Shown here in pieces: positions 44,737 through 56,025 of a stretch of DNA of 64,000 bases. The translations under genes were made by a program, and so were the position numbers. The stretch spans positions 2,728,001 to 2,792,000 of the forward strand of contig JASJZH010000003.1 of assembly GCA_037178975.1 (NCBI GenBank), in the 5' to 3' direction. The stretch is from Oscheius tipulae (Eukaryota > Nematoda > Chromadorea > Rhabditida > Rhabditidae). The notes beneath the pieces are model-generated. The model worked only from the letters and a program-made list of their open reading frames with translations. It was not told where the DNA came from and did no database searches. Within the stretch, counting starts at the first letter, position 1. Each line of letters starts with the position of its first letter.

Positions 44737-47700
44737 TTAGTCGATTTCCATGACGGCTTCGAGCAGTTCGAAGAAGCGGCTGCGGTCTTGGGACAGGACG
44801 AGAATCGCTGTATGAGAAACGTATTAGTCTTGTGGAACAATCAAACTGACTGTCCGAGTCGAAAGAGTCCGTATTGATAGAATCCTGCAGTTGCGGTCTT
44901 TTGCTGACTTCGCGGAAGGCTCTTCCGATGTAACTGCAAATATCCATCAGTTTTGGAAAAAAAGAGAACACGAACCTTTTCTGTCGATCATCATCGTAAA
45001 TCGTATTGACGGGCATGGCTCCAGTCACCAGATGCCATCCTTTTCTCATTCCTCCCAGAGGAAACGAGCAGATGAATGGCTTTTTTCCGCGTCCCTTGCC
45101 CGTACAGGAGAAGGCATGGGAGAGGAGACGAACGAAAAGCATCAAGAAATGTCTCGACTCGAGTAGATTGTCATCTGAAAAGAGACATTTTGATATTTAA
45201 AGTAGCGAAAACGCACCGATTTCCTTAGAAGAGCAGTGAAGATAAAGCGGACCAGTTGGAATGATTTCTGACTGGTTAATGGCCGCTACGACCGAGACCC
45301 AGATCGTTTCCAAAGCGAGCATGTACTTCGAACAAGCCTTTTCGAGAGGAATAAAGTCCGAATTGACCTCGAGGAACGGCTTGATCACCTCCATCGCGTT
45401 GCCGAGTCTTTCGGCCGGCGGTAGCGTCGTTGGAAGAGCGAGTCGTGCAACAATGGCTCTGGCCATATCGGCAGCATTGATAGGACTGAGGAAGCCGAGA
45501 TGGGCTCGGTAGCTGGCGAACGTCGTCTTCATCTCCTTAGCCAGAATGTCGATGACTTCCTTCCGTCGAATCGTGTCCATGGCTTCGAAACGTTGTTTTG
45601 TCTCTTGGAGGGTCAGTCTGAACTTCATTTTCTAAAAAATATACTGCCAAAATCACATACCCCATTGTAGCCAAAAGATTCCGTGTCTGCTGTTCTCCAC
45701 GCTGATTCCAGTTGTGGGTCTTGCAGGCAAAATACTCGTCAACCTTCATCGCCTCGTACAGATTCCAGCGACTGTACATGGCTAGCGGAAGCCTGGAAAT
45801 GAATCTGTAAAAGAACCCGACAGAAATACTAACTCTGATTCGATGGAGATTCTCAGCACATCGTCAGCTTTCGGTCCACCCTGTGGTTTGAATCTGGGCA
45901 CAAATGGACGCATTCTTTCCACGCAGACTGCTGTATAGGCATCGATCGAAATCTGAAGATTTTTTGTTACAACTATCAAACCCAGCTTACCAATCTCTCG
46001 ACCCATTGACTATTCAGTCCAACGGCTGCCAGCCAGAAGAACTCGGACGAGGCTCGATTCAGGGCTGCTGCCAGTTCCATGATGTAAATCGACGTGGCCA
46101 TGCCATACCATGTGGCCTCGTAGTAGGCCCATTCGAGGTCCTTTCTCCGTTTCTCCCATTTTCGACGGATCTCCTGGAATTAGTCAGTTGTTTTGAATAA
46201 CAAAAAAACGCTTACTCGTTTCAGCTGCTTCTTCTCAATTTTGGCAAAGCGATCTTCTCTGCTCTCCGGCTCGTCTTCATCCTCATCCGATTCGGAGTCT
46301 TCTGATTCCGGTGGCTCGATTACCTCTTCTGGACGGGGAATACTGGAAATATCAAAGTTTATGAAAGTTTTTTAAGACAGGAAATGTTTGGACAAAAAGA
46401 TACCTCAATGAGCTCTCTTCTTGTGGATCTAAAAGCACGTAGAGCTGTTCCTGACTGTAGAGATTCATCAAGTTCAGCGGCCGCCTCGAATCAATGATGA
46501 AGACCTTGCTATCCGGCGGAATCTGCATCTCGTCTACTGGCCGTGTCCCTCCACAGTTGATCAGAACAATCGCTGGGCCTATTTTGGAGATTTTTTATTC
46601 TCAAAAATAGAAAACTTACATTGCTCGCTGTGTTCTCTCAAAATCTTGTGTAACTGCTCCCAATTTCCGACGATCGAGAGCGAATATGAGACATCGTCGG
46701 CGGCTAGAAGACGCTAAAACCACTGTATGGCTATTTAAATAGAGTCTCGGGTGTGTGTAAACACGCCCAATTGACAAAAGTCCGTCAATTGGGATAGCCG
46801 CACGGCCTCGACTGCGGATTCCCGTCTCCCGACTAAACTACTACAGAGACTTTGGTTTCTCGTCATTCCTCCACTAACTTTTCGAGGAAATGAGCCTATT
46901 TTTGAAACAGAGAACTCGCTAAAATGCCGGCCAGCCTCGGACAGCGATGTCTAATGCTTTTGGCGCAGGCTGGCCTGCCCCTCATTGCTCTTATAGTTTA
47001 CTTGGTGAGTTCTTCCTAATTATTTTCTAATTTACAAAATATTCATAGGACGGTGGACTCGAGAGTCAGCCGATTTTTTTGTTTGTCCTGCTTGCACTCG
47101 GCGACATCTTCAATGTTTTCTGTATCTGCTATAATATTTGGGGATGCCCCGAATTTCGACGATTCGAGAGCTATGCCGAAATGTGGACATTTTTTCTTGA
47201 GATTCGGCAAGTCTACACCTATCAAATGGGTAAGTTAATCTGATGAAATAACACAAAAAGTGGCTTTTCAGTTTGTGTAGTACTAAAAGTCCTTTTCCAA
47301 GTCTTTCTCTTCATTCGTTTTGCTCTACACATCACCCTGTCTATTTGGATCATAATGTTGCCACTGTGGGGCATTTTAACCATAATTCTGTATGATCTAA
47401 CACACCGATTGTATAAGATTCAGTTATGATATTCGCTCAAAGAGCATTATTATTGTAACTAGATACCAAAGCCTATCGGAGTCGGGTATACTGTGAGATT
47501 TTATTCATCAAAGAGATTTTTCAATAAAGTTTTCGTCAAACTGAAAGTAAAACCCACGGTTAGGATTGTAGCTGCACAGAGCGCGTCGACATCGTCTCCA
47601 ATCACGATTAGGGTGTGCTGAATGTTGCTTGTGATACAGTTTTCAGAGAAAATTTGATGAAAAAGGAGGGAAACTTACCTCTTGTTTGATGACATCGTAA

Positions 47701-47774
47701 AATTGGTGACGTAGACCATCTCGCCCTCGGATAATCATCGCCTCATTCGATGAAAGACGCTGAAAAGCATCCAT
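44737..47774 (-). CDS. cdc-45: CDC45 replication initiation factor
   Basis: It starts MDAFQRLSSNEAMIIRGRDG. HTLIVIGDDVDALCAATILT carries the DHH-fold signature of CDC45 (human has VDALCACKIL). Next come INCGGTRPVDEM, FIIDSRRPLNLMNLYSQEQL, a central acidic linker (ESEDSESDEDEDEPES), then EWAYYEATWYGMATSIYIM and a conserved C-terminal half ending FFELLEAVMEID. CDC45 is part of the CMG helicase with MCM2-7 and GINS. I recall C. elegans evl-18 as the orthologue. About ten exons; the second intron (46714-47557, 844 nt) hosts another gene on the opposite strand. Confidence 0.93.
46766..46793. repeat. Perfect 10-bp stem hairpin near the nested gene
   Basis: CCCAATTGAC, loop aaaagtcc, GTCAATTGGG. 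It lies 130 bp upstream of the nested TMEM60-like start and inside the CDC45 intron, so it could act on either. Confidence 0.75.
46924..47429 (+). CDS. Four-span membrane protein, TMEM60-like, nested in CDC45
   Basis: Three exons (46924-47004, 47049-47229, 47272-47429; introns 44 and 42 nt) give 139 residues. The start is MPASLGQRCLMLLAQAGLPL. Four hydrophobic spans are clear: LLAQAGLPLIALIVYL; IFLFVLLALGDIFNVFCICY; CVVLKVLFQVFLFIRFAL; LSIWIIMLPLWGILTIILY. The LKxxFQ...IMLPLWG pattern resembles TMEM60 and the related TMEM185 domain of vertebrates; function is not established. The gene lies wholly inside a CDC45 intron on the opposite strand. Confidence 0.7.
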
Positions 47775-49302
47775 TATAGTGGAAAATAGTTTTGTACTCA
47801 AAGAAATGAATGCAAACACAGAAAATAAAGAGGAAACACCAGGAAGTTGCCTAAATCTATTCTATTTTCGGCCACTGTATGAGCCTAATTGGTGTGTTGG
47901 ATTTTCTAGAAGCATTTAGTATTATTTTCTTATCATGAAACTTGATGTGAGGTTAACGAGAAAATAATTATCACGGAAGAAAAATAATGAACCAGTTCGG
48001 CCATTTGAAAAAGGACAGTTCGCGGGCGAGCGCATACCGTAACCGAAAATTGCTCTTGAGAGGGACTGTGGCAGTATTTCCGCAAGAAGTAGTGAATACA
48101 ACAATATTTCTATTGGAATATTTTGGAAACCTTGTCAGAACTAAGTGGAACACCTCCAGAAGACAACCAGAATTTCCTTCCCCTCCTGCCATTTAGAGAA
48201 TAGCTAATTAATTCGAGCTCTCGCTGTTTGTCCTCCTCCTGTTGGCATGTCGTCCGTCGATGAGTCTTTGCCCATGCTTAGAAATGCTAATACCTCGCTC
48301 CTCCTCCCTCTCCTCCTCCTGCTCTCCTCACGTATGTGTAGCCTCTTGACCACGTCTTCTGCCCGCCTTCTCTGTCTCTATTTATGTCGTCGAGCCTGCT
48401 CACGTATTACACGGCGCGAATCAATGCTGCCAACAGAAATTAGCTGGCCTTGCCTGACTGAGCATAGGAGGAGCAGCAACTCCTCACTTACTTCCGAGAC
48501 GCTCCCGTCCCGTTTTATCTCCTGAGGCTTGTCGACCTTGTCTTCCTCTTGTCCCATCCTATGTCTCTCTCTCTCTCTCTCTTTCTGATAGTTCCGCCCA
48601 GTTCAAGGTTTCCTTCCAAACATATCCAGCTGTAAAGAACTGAGCAGAAGGGCTAGCTCGTTCAGTTACTTTGTGAAGAAGTCTGGGTACATCTCAAAAC
48701 CTAATCCCTCGGCTCTCCCCTTCACAAAGAGCAAAGAGAACTCTTTGTACTAATGATCTCCTTCCCGTTATAGCCTCTTGATTGCTTTATGTCTCCACCA
48801 AAACACGCGACAAAGTTAGGCGTCGTGTTTGTCAAACTAGTGAGCACCATTGTTTCCCGCTGCTCCTCAATGAAATCCTAGGAGAAGTAAACAATTTGTG
48901 ACATATGGAAAGACAGGACGCTTTACTTATACTGGGAAAGAGGTAGTGGGAATCAGGTTCTTGTTGTGATTAGTGGCTGAAAGATGCTAAAGATCGGGTT
49001 GAGAAAGAGAGCTTATGTACCGTGTCGAGACCATCTATTCAACTGGTTCAATCTCCCTTTCAAGGGCTGTAATGGTTGAGAGACAAGGAATAACCAGACG
49101 TCAGCTGTTCTGTTCTAAAAGTCGGTCGGAAGTCATAAGATATCACTCTAGTCCCCCAAGAGGCACGGCCATAATTGTCGAGCATCGAATTGGCGGCGGA
49201 GTGCCTTGCCAACAGCGAGAGAGATATTTTTATGACAAATCTGCCCTTTCTCCCACCCCCGCAATTCTCACGAGGAAATCGATTAGAAATTCAGATGTCC
49301 AG
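47775..49302. other. Intergenic region
   Basis: 1.5 kb between the divergent CDC45 and Trm9-like genes. It contains CT-rich stretches and a (CT)n run at about 48563-48583. An open frame reaches upstream of 49303 in phase with the next gene but shows no family features. Confidence 0.45.
48563..48583. repeat. (CT)n microsatellite
   Basis: About ten CT units in an intergenic region. Confidence 0.85.
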
Positions 49303-51215
49303 ATGACTGCCCAAAGTCTCGAGACAGAATACGTGCACTCCGTCTATTCTCGACTCGCCACCTACATTCAGAAGAAGGACTCGAACGGAGCAAATCTTCG
49401 GATATGGCCCAATGTAACCAAATTCTTGAACACTCTGGCTTCTGGCAGTTGCGTAATTGACATTGGTGAGTTTGGAGGGATTAGTGGCGAGAGATAAGCT
49501 CCTTTTGATGAGATTTGGAGTCTAAATGTTCAGGCTGCGGAGAGGCCAAGTACAGTCCGCCGTCGTGTTTTGTACTAGGAGTGGACACATGCGCCGATGT
49601 ACTGTTAGCAGCTGACAAGAAGCCGAACGTCTCCTTGCTCTTAGGTGATGCTCTCTCACTCCCCTTCAAGTGAGTAGGGGATTCTGGATAGACGGACAGA
49701 TAGTCAGGCAAGGTTCATTGGGTTATATAGGCTACGCGCCAAACTCACGGATGCATACACTTACAGTATCCAGACTAGTGCACACTAACTCTTAACCGTG
49801 GATCTCGACACTTAGACAATGGATAAAAGTTATTGTGCCCGGTGGTAACGGGAACACTTCCTATTTCTCTTGCCCAAAAATAAATCATGGAATAGCCCCT
49901 GGTTCTCTTCCAAAGCAATCCCGATTGTTCAGAGACAACACAGCTGACGCTATCCTTTTCGTCTCCGTCCTCCACCATCTCTCAACTTCTGCCCGACGGA
50001 AAGCAGCACTAACCGGTACTCTCTCCCACTTCGTTATTCAACAAGTATTCAAGAGGCGATCCGTTGCCTGAAAGTGGGAGGCCGTCTGCTCATCTGTGTT
50101 TGGGCCTTCGAGCAGCCGAACGCCTCTTTTCCCTCACAGGACGTTCTGGTTCCTTGGCGACTTCACGAGCAGTCAATCAACGGCCGTCTTCCGCAGGTGA
50201 AATTCCACATGAATTCCACGAAGGAACAGCGCATAATCGAGGTTTTCTTAATCCTCTTCCTATCATGGCGTTATGTTTAGAGTTCGATCCCAGTGTCAGT
50301 GCCGGGCGACTCGTCCTCTCTGTGTTCCAGCAATTGGATTGGAAACCTTATCAACAGGGTAAGTCTTCAAGGAGAAGCACTTGGTCATTGGACAAGTCTT
50401 TATCCAACCCTGATACATAAGAACTGAACTGTCGTCTGATCCGAACAACCAACTCTTGACATTCATCTTTGCATGTTGTCATATTCTCTCTCTCTCTCTC
50501 TCTATTAACTGTTAGACGTTTTCTGAGTGAGAAAATCAGTCCAGACTGTCCCAATCCAATTACTCCATTAGCCCTTCCTCGAACAAAACCTGCCGTCTTT
50601 CAGGTGCAGACATTGCGAACATCCATTCCATTCCTGCCTCCCCGTTCCGAACAGATTGCGCCGATCCCGCCAGCAGCCCCGAAACTACTCGGAAGTCCCC
50701 GAGTGGCACTTCTTTCCGGCATCCGGAGGTGGAGCCCGATGCTTGGCCGACGTCTCGCCAGTCTTCTGGTCTCGGTGGAGGAACAGCTCGCGGATGAGAT
50801 GAGCGACAAGATCATGGAGGAGGCAATGGCCGAGACTATGGCCACGCTTAGAAATGTGAGTTCGAGGCTCTGTTTGCTCAGCGAATTAGCATCACTTTTG
50901 AATCGAAATTGCCCTACCGTAACAGCTTCCCCACAGGAATCCGTCGTGATATAATGTACCAGTTGGAGCGCATATTACGCGCCAAAGAATTGGGTTAATG
51001 TAACTCCAGAACTCATAGGAGTTGGTGCGCAGTTTGAGTATCATTCGTATGTGATTTAGGTGACATTCTACCGCTACTACCACGTGTTCAAACGCGGCGA
51101 ACTCGAGGACATTTGTAGTGGAATCGTTGGCGCCAAAGTAATCTCATCTACTTTGGAACACGCCAATTGGAGTGTGGTCGTGGAAAAGGTCGACGAGACA
51201 GCCTTCCGGGCATAG
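49303..51215 (+). CDS. Trm9/ALKBH8-type tRNA wobble-uridine methyltransferase
   Basis: The start at 49303 (MTAQSLETEYVHSVYSRLAT) follows an aattcag acceptor 9 nt upstream. The SAM site is VIDIGCGEAKY (motif I), then CFVLGVDTCADVL and VSLLLGDALSLPFK, and DAILFVSVLHHLST is the usual post-II block. CLKVGGRLLICVWAFEQ follows. After a long poorly conserved insert comes the family C-terminus: YRYYHVFKRGELEDICSG and HANWSVVVEK. Yeast Trm9 and ALKBH8 methylate cm5U34 to mcm5U34 in tRNA. No AlkB domain is seen, so this is the Trm9-like form. The exon solution for the insert is uncertain. The gene ends 57 bp from the convergent aquaporin. Confidence 0.85.
50487..50503. repeat. (CT)n run in an intron
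   Basis: Short pyrimidine dinucleotide repeat that may serve as a polypyrimidine tract of the Trm9-like gene. Confidence 0.7.
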
Positions 51216-51272
51216 ACTTTGTTCTCATTCTATCCTTTGCATATCTCTTTTCATCCGATGAAGATTTCTATC

Positions 51273-52363
51273 TCACTGTTGCTTTTCTTTCTTTACAGGC
51301 TTGTTCTTCCCCTCCTTCTTGACCGTCTCCTTCTTCGGTTTCTTTGCCTTGACTCTCGACCGTCTGTCCAGAGCAGCTGCTAGTAGCCAGCCAATGATCG
51401 GACAGATCCAGTACTGGAGAATGAACCACTGCTGACTAAGACCTCGGCAGCCGTAGAAGAGGGAACTGGCCACGATTGGGTCCAGGCCAGCGTCTCCGAT
51501 GTACATGATGGCTGAGAGAATCAATCAGACAGGTTAAAGGGACTTACAGAACGAGAAAATACCCGAAATGAATGCCGGAATGAGAAAGTTGGCAACCTTC
51601 TCCGGAATCTTCGGGATCACGGTTCGCATTACGAATGCCCCGAAGATTTCGAAGGCGATCATAATGTAGAAGGCGTGCTGAAAGAAGAGCTGCAAAACTG
51701 ACTAAAAAGCTACCTTGTGGTGGAGATCACAGTCGCTGAGACTGTTTTTGTAGAACTCGAAATGAGTGCCGGTGTAGTACAGAGACTGTCTCCACAACTC
51801 CATAGTGATTCTCCAGGCAAAGGCTCCTCCGAGGAACTCGGCCACGAAGAGAATGAGCAGTTTGGAGAGACTGAAAAAGTTTAAGAAAAAAAGTCCAGCC
51901 ATGTACTCTCTTTCACCCTTATTCCCGACTGTCCTTTCCCCTAACTCACGGCATTTCTCCATAGATGAACTGTTCAACCGGACCCATCGGCGTTCCGAAG
52001 GCTCCTCTACCTAGTGTTCCAAAGAAATATCCCAAGATTGTACTAACGATGAAGAAGGCCCAAATTCCGTAGTTGACAAGAATCACACCTGAACGCGCTA
52101 TTTTTTCGCATTCAAAAGAACCGTACCATTTTCAAAGACACAAACACAGATAGTCACAGTCCCAATGAACTCGATGAAGAATCGGTGGATGGTCGAGGAT
52201 TTCGAGAAAATCCTGTCCAGTGCTCGTCTGACGAGAGCATTTGGGTGCGACGGGAAGGGACAGACCTTGAGAGTTCAGCGATTCCCAGAACTAAGGTATA
52301 GTAAAGTACTGCGGTAATAAAGGGACCGTAGGACGGTGACTCTTCGATCATCTCCGCCGACAT
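51273..52363 (-). CDS. AQP11/12-type aquaporin with altered NPA motifs
   Basis: The start MSAEMIEESPSYGPFITAVL leads into a six-span channel protein. Spans include FFIEFIGTVTICVCVFENGV, YGIWAFFIVSTILGYFFG, LLILFVAEFLGGAFAW, AFYIMIAFEIFGAFVM and WFILQYWICPIIGWLLAA. The first NPA box seems replaced by GTPMGPVEQ and the second by GLDPIVASS. This fits the unorthodox superaquaporin group (C. elegans aqp-9/-10/-11). The C-terminus is a Lys-rich tail (VKAKKPKKETVKKEGKNKP). Transport selectivity cannot be read from the sequence; intracellular membranes are usual for the group. Confidence 0.85.
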
Positions 52364-53513
52364 TCTGAACAGTGGAAACCAAGAAAGGATTCGTAGTAGA
52401 GAGCGAGAGCCGCCGATTCGAAGTCTGGCCCGTCACGTTATCTTATCTCTTGAAACCGACTGACATGGTCATTTGCCAGCACAAGGTCAGCTGCACTGGA
52501 AGAGAAAGCAGAAACTACTGGATGAAGGACAGAACTGAGTGGAATTGGGTTTAGAAAAGAGAGAGGAAGATGGCAGCTAATTGGACCAATCAGGCATTTG
52601 GAACTTTTCGAGCAGAAGGTAGCATTTTTCAGACCAACTGTGCTCTGTAGCTCGGAAAAATGATATAACTTTGCAGAACATTGCATGACTCAAAAATATA
52701 ATCATGAGAAGGAATATGGGCATAGAAATGAGATTTTTTTGCCGGTCCGAATGTTCAAAATAGTATAAATATTTGAAGCATTCTCCAGCTGATTGCACCT
52801 TGACAGTTCCTATAAAAGAACTAAGCAGAAGTCGTTTTCCCAAAAATGACGTACACTCTCGACAGGCGTGACAATAATACGAAGGGAGAGGGCAGCGTGC
52901 GTGGAACCAGTTGTTCGAATTAGAGAGAGTGACTCTATGTCTTTTTTTATTGAAACAAACAAGAAACTATGCTCTCCGTTGCGTCAGGAAAGATGATCTA
53001 AGGATTCCTTTCATGGCGGATTAGTCTTTGACAGAATGTACATTAAGGAGAGTGAAGTCGATTGAGATGATGCTCTTTGTTACAACCGGGCAGAGTGGTC
53101 AGTCGGCCAGACGTGTTTATAACCCGGGTCTGAGTCTGGAATGAACAGAAATTACTGAGTTTGGCACAGCTCATAATATTGACGGGAGGAATTTTGATGA
53201 TACTTTTTAGTCTGACCCGATTTTCTTTTGAATACTTGGGGCATGTACTACATGTCGACGAGGCGTTTAGTCTAAATATCACTTTTCGTGAGGTTAATGA
53301 TACATCACTTCATCTCCAGCAACAAAAAAAAAAGAAAACAAAAGTTTGACAATTTAATGTTGTCTGAATTGCCGCGCAGAGCTGGTGCTTGCATCTACCG
53401 TAATCTTTCTGTTACAGCTCACTGCGCATCCCAAGAAGCGTTTTGCAGGCTCCTTTTCCTCTTCTACCCACCCCTTTTGTGCCAAAATAGTAGTAAATTC
53501 TCGACTATTTCAG
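52364..53513. other. Divergent upstream region, aquaporin / 53.5-kb gene
   Basis: 1.15 kb with no coding signal. It holds a dispersed-repeat copy (about 52650-52700). An acceptor tatttcag ends exactly at the next ATG (53514). Confidence 0.5.
52650..52700. repeat. Dispersed repeat, copy d
   Basis: gatataactttgcagaacat followed by tgcatgactcaaaaatat. Similar to the copies at 37484 and 40137. Confidence 0.45.
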
Positions 53514-55581
53514 ATGGTCGAAAAGAGGAGCGATGGACCTTCAACAGGACTCGTCATTGACACGAATATTAACCTTAGCGAGCCGTATGCCGCTCTGGTT
53601 TTGGATCTCGACGAACTTCTAGTAAGTGCTTACGTTTTTGATTCATCCCATGTCGTACAGGAGACGGGCCGTGCTAAAATCAGAAAGCTCTCCAGCGACG
53701 CATTTCGCGATCCGGCAAACTTAGAAGGGGACGAAGAAGCACAAAAGAAGTATGAGCGTCTGCGCGAGAAGACACTCAAATTCGGCAGTCATATCAGCTG
53801 GAGAAAAAAGGATGTGGACTCGACAACGGAGTTCATCGGAAAGTTCGAGAATATCAATCCTCTACTGGAAACTCGCGTGCTCCATGGAATCGGCCAGATC
53901 CTTCTCGACGGTGCCATCAATCCAGCTAAACAGGACAAAATCTACACCAAATATTTCGGCAATGTCGTTATTCGTAGGATCCTTTTTTGTCTAAAACTTG
54001 TTAGTTTTTCAGCTTCTTTTCTTATCCACAAAGCAAGCCCAAATGTGTTCTTCGAAGCGTGGATCTCCTGCCGATTCAACAAAGAGACGAGTATCTTCGA
54101 ACATCAGCTACATTCCTACAACAAAATATGCTCCTATTCCAAGCAGACGGACATTATTCACTTGCCATGGAATCAAGGCTATAGTGTCGAATTCCTGTGC
54201 TCGCTGGCCGGGGACAGTGATGACGAGTTTGAAGGAATTACCTTCAAAGATGGAGGACGTAGCGATTCAGTAAGCCCTTCACTTTGAGTCCAGAAACGTG
54301 ACAACTTTTCAGAAAAGTGAGAAGAAGACGGCATTCTGCACAGGAGACGGCATTTTTCTATTGGAAAATTCGCCTATGACCAAGTGCATCTTCCCGATTA
54401 AACACGACCGCACAATAATTTTTGGAGCTCTTTATGAAGTGGAGTGTTTCTGGAACCGCGTTGAAGAATGCTATATCGTGCTGGATCTGCTGAAGGTATA
54501 TGAGAAAGATCTATGGATGCCCGTATACAAACCGAACAGCTCTGTTAGTTGACAACTTTTCGTTATAACAGATGAGGACTTTTAGCTTTATGCCGAAGTA
54601 CATGCCCATCCGACATTCCGCGGTATCTACGAGAGCAAGATCTTTGGCTTACTGGACGATCCATTCGGCTCTCTGGCTCTCTTCCATCTCGGCCAGTTTG
54701 CAAACACGCATATTCCTGTAGGCTTTCCTTAGTTCATCACATTTCCCTTAGGTTACTGTACTGGACCGAAATCCATCTCGACACGGCCAGATCCGCTTCA
54801 GTATTACCAGTCTTGCCCGTCGAGACATGGATTCCTCCAGTATTTTGGGTCTCAATAACGAGGTAGACTAATTTTTAAAATACGAATGATCAGCTAGTTC
54901 AGATACGCGTGGTTGATGTAGACGGAGTCGTGGTTGAGGGCGGCGTTGTCTCGGCCGAGCACAGTCCAATAGTTTTCCACTTTCGAGCAGACGAAACGAG
55001 CCTTCCTTCGCCGGGAACTCAAGTCACATTTGAAGCTCTATATGACAAAAGAATGGACGTCTTCAACATAACCGAATGGCATCTGAACAAGACTCGATCG
55101 AAGCTTCCTGTGGGGAGAGAGACCTTCAGTTATGCCGGCAGCGTCTCTGAAGAACAGGTAAAATTTTTTGCTCTCCCTAAATAGTTCTGCCGCCAGACTG
55201 TATACAAAGCTACTGTCCGACTGGTCACAATCAAGGGCGATGCTGAAATGTTGTACTGTGAGGAGTTCGGTCTGATCGACGACTGTCTCAATCGTGTCGT
55301 GCTGCAGGAGAATATTAACAAGTAAGGCTGCGCTTTTCATACCCAAAGTTATTTTAGTTACGACGTTTGGATCAAGGCGACAATAGCTCAGGAAGGTTAT
55401 GAATATCCTGCCCGAACTCCTTATCACATTGTCGCAGTCGATGACGAAATCCTGGCACAGGAAGAGCCCTCAAACCAGGAAACTCCCATCTTAGGGGTAA
55501 GCAGCTGTTACTGTTCCTCAGCTTTACTCCCATTTTCAGCCGACCACTCCTATCGACGCATGCGCTCCAGGAATTTTTTAG
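53514..55581 (+). CDS. Unrecognised protein, paralogue of the gene at 17426-20446
   Basis: It starts MVEKRSDGPSTGLVIDTNIN directly after a tatttcag acceptor. Blocks shared with the 17.4-kb gene are FIGKFENINPLLETRV, HGIGQILLDGAINP and SPNVFFEAWIS. Later blocks (IIFGALYEVECFWNRVEECY; GQIRFSITSLARRDMDSSS; AEMLYCEEFGLIDDCLN) look like repeated beta-rich modules. Acidic stretch GDSDDEFEG. No signal peptide, TM or catalytic motif. About 11 exons with ~39-50 nt introns; the frame is intact to ACAPGIF at 55581. I do not recognise the family; it may be nematode-restricted. Confidence 0.65.
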
Positions 55582-56025
55582 ATTCCCTAACTTTCATTGT
55601 ATTTTAATACCTCCAGCATAAATTGTATACTTTCTGCTGATTGTTAGTTACTTTGACACTGGCGTATGAGTGAACGAAATATTCAGACCATTGAAGACGA
55701 AGCTTCGAGCGAACGACTCCGATTGTTCGCCTAGCATTCCCAGGTGTTCTTTCGAAATTTTTATCACCTTCAAAACAGCCTTCTCACTCCACAGAAAAAA
55801 CCACGTGAAACGGGTCTCCGCTTGTTGACATGCCCGATCGACTCTCCCAAAGTTCTCATCATTGATTGACTACTCCCAACCTAGAGCTCCTTGTCCCTTT
55901 TTCTCCCTGCAATCATTCCAGGAACGGTGTTGTGCTGACCTGTTATTGATCGGCAGCGCCAGCTGTCTTATCGCCAATTTTCCCAACTTTTGTCTCACTT
56001 TCAGGCAGTCCAGAAGGCCAAATTT

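Noticed and set aside
49015-49302. Upstream in-frame extension of the Trm9-like gene
   Set aside because: Composition is not protein-like, and an acceptor (aattcag) lies 9 nt before the ATG at 49303, which favours the shorter start.
55664-55732. Short frame MSERNIQTIEDEASSERLRL before RING copy 3
   Set aside because: 22 codons ending in TAG with no join to the RING exon. More likely an upstream ORF in the leader, or chance.
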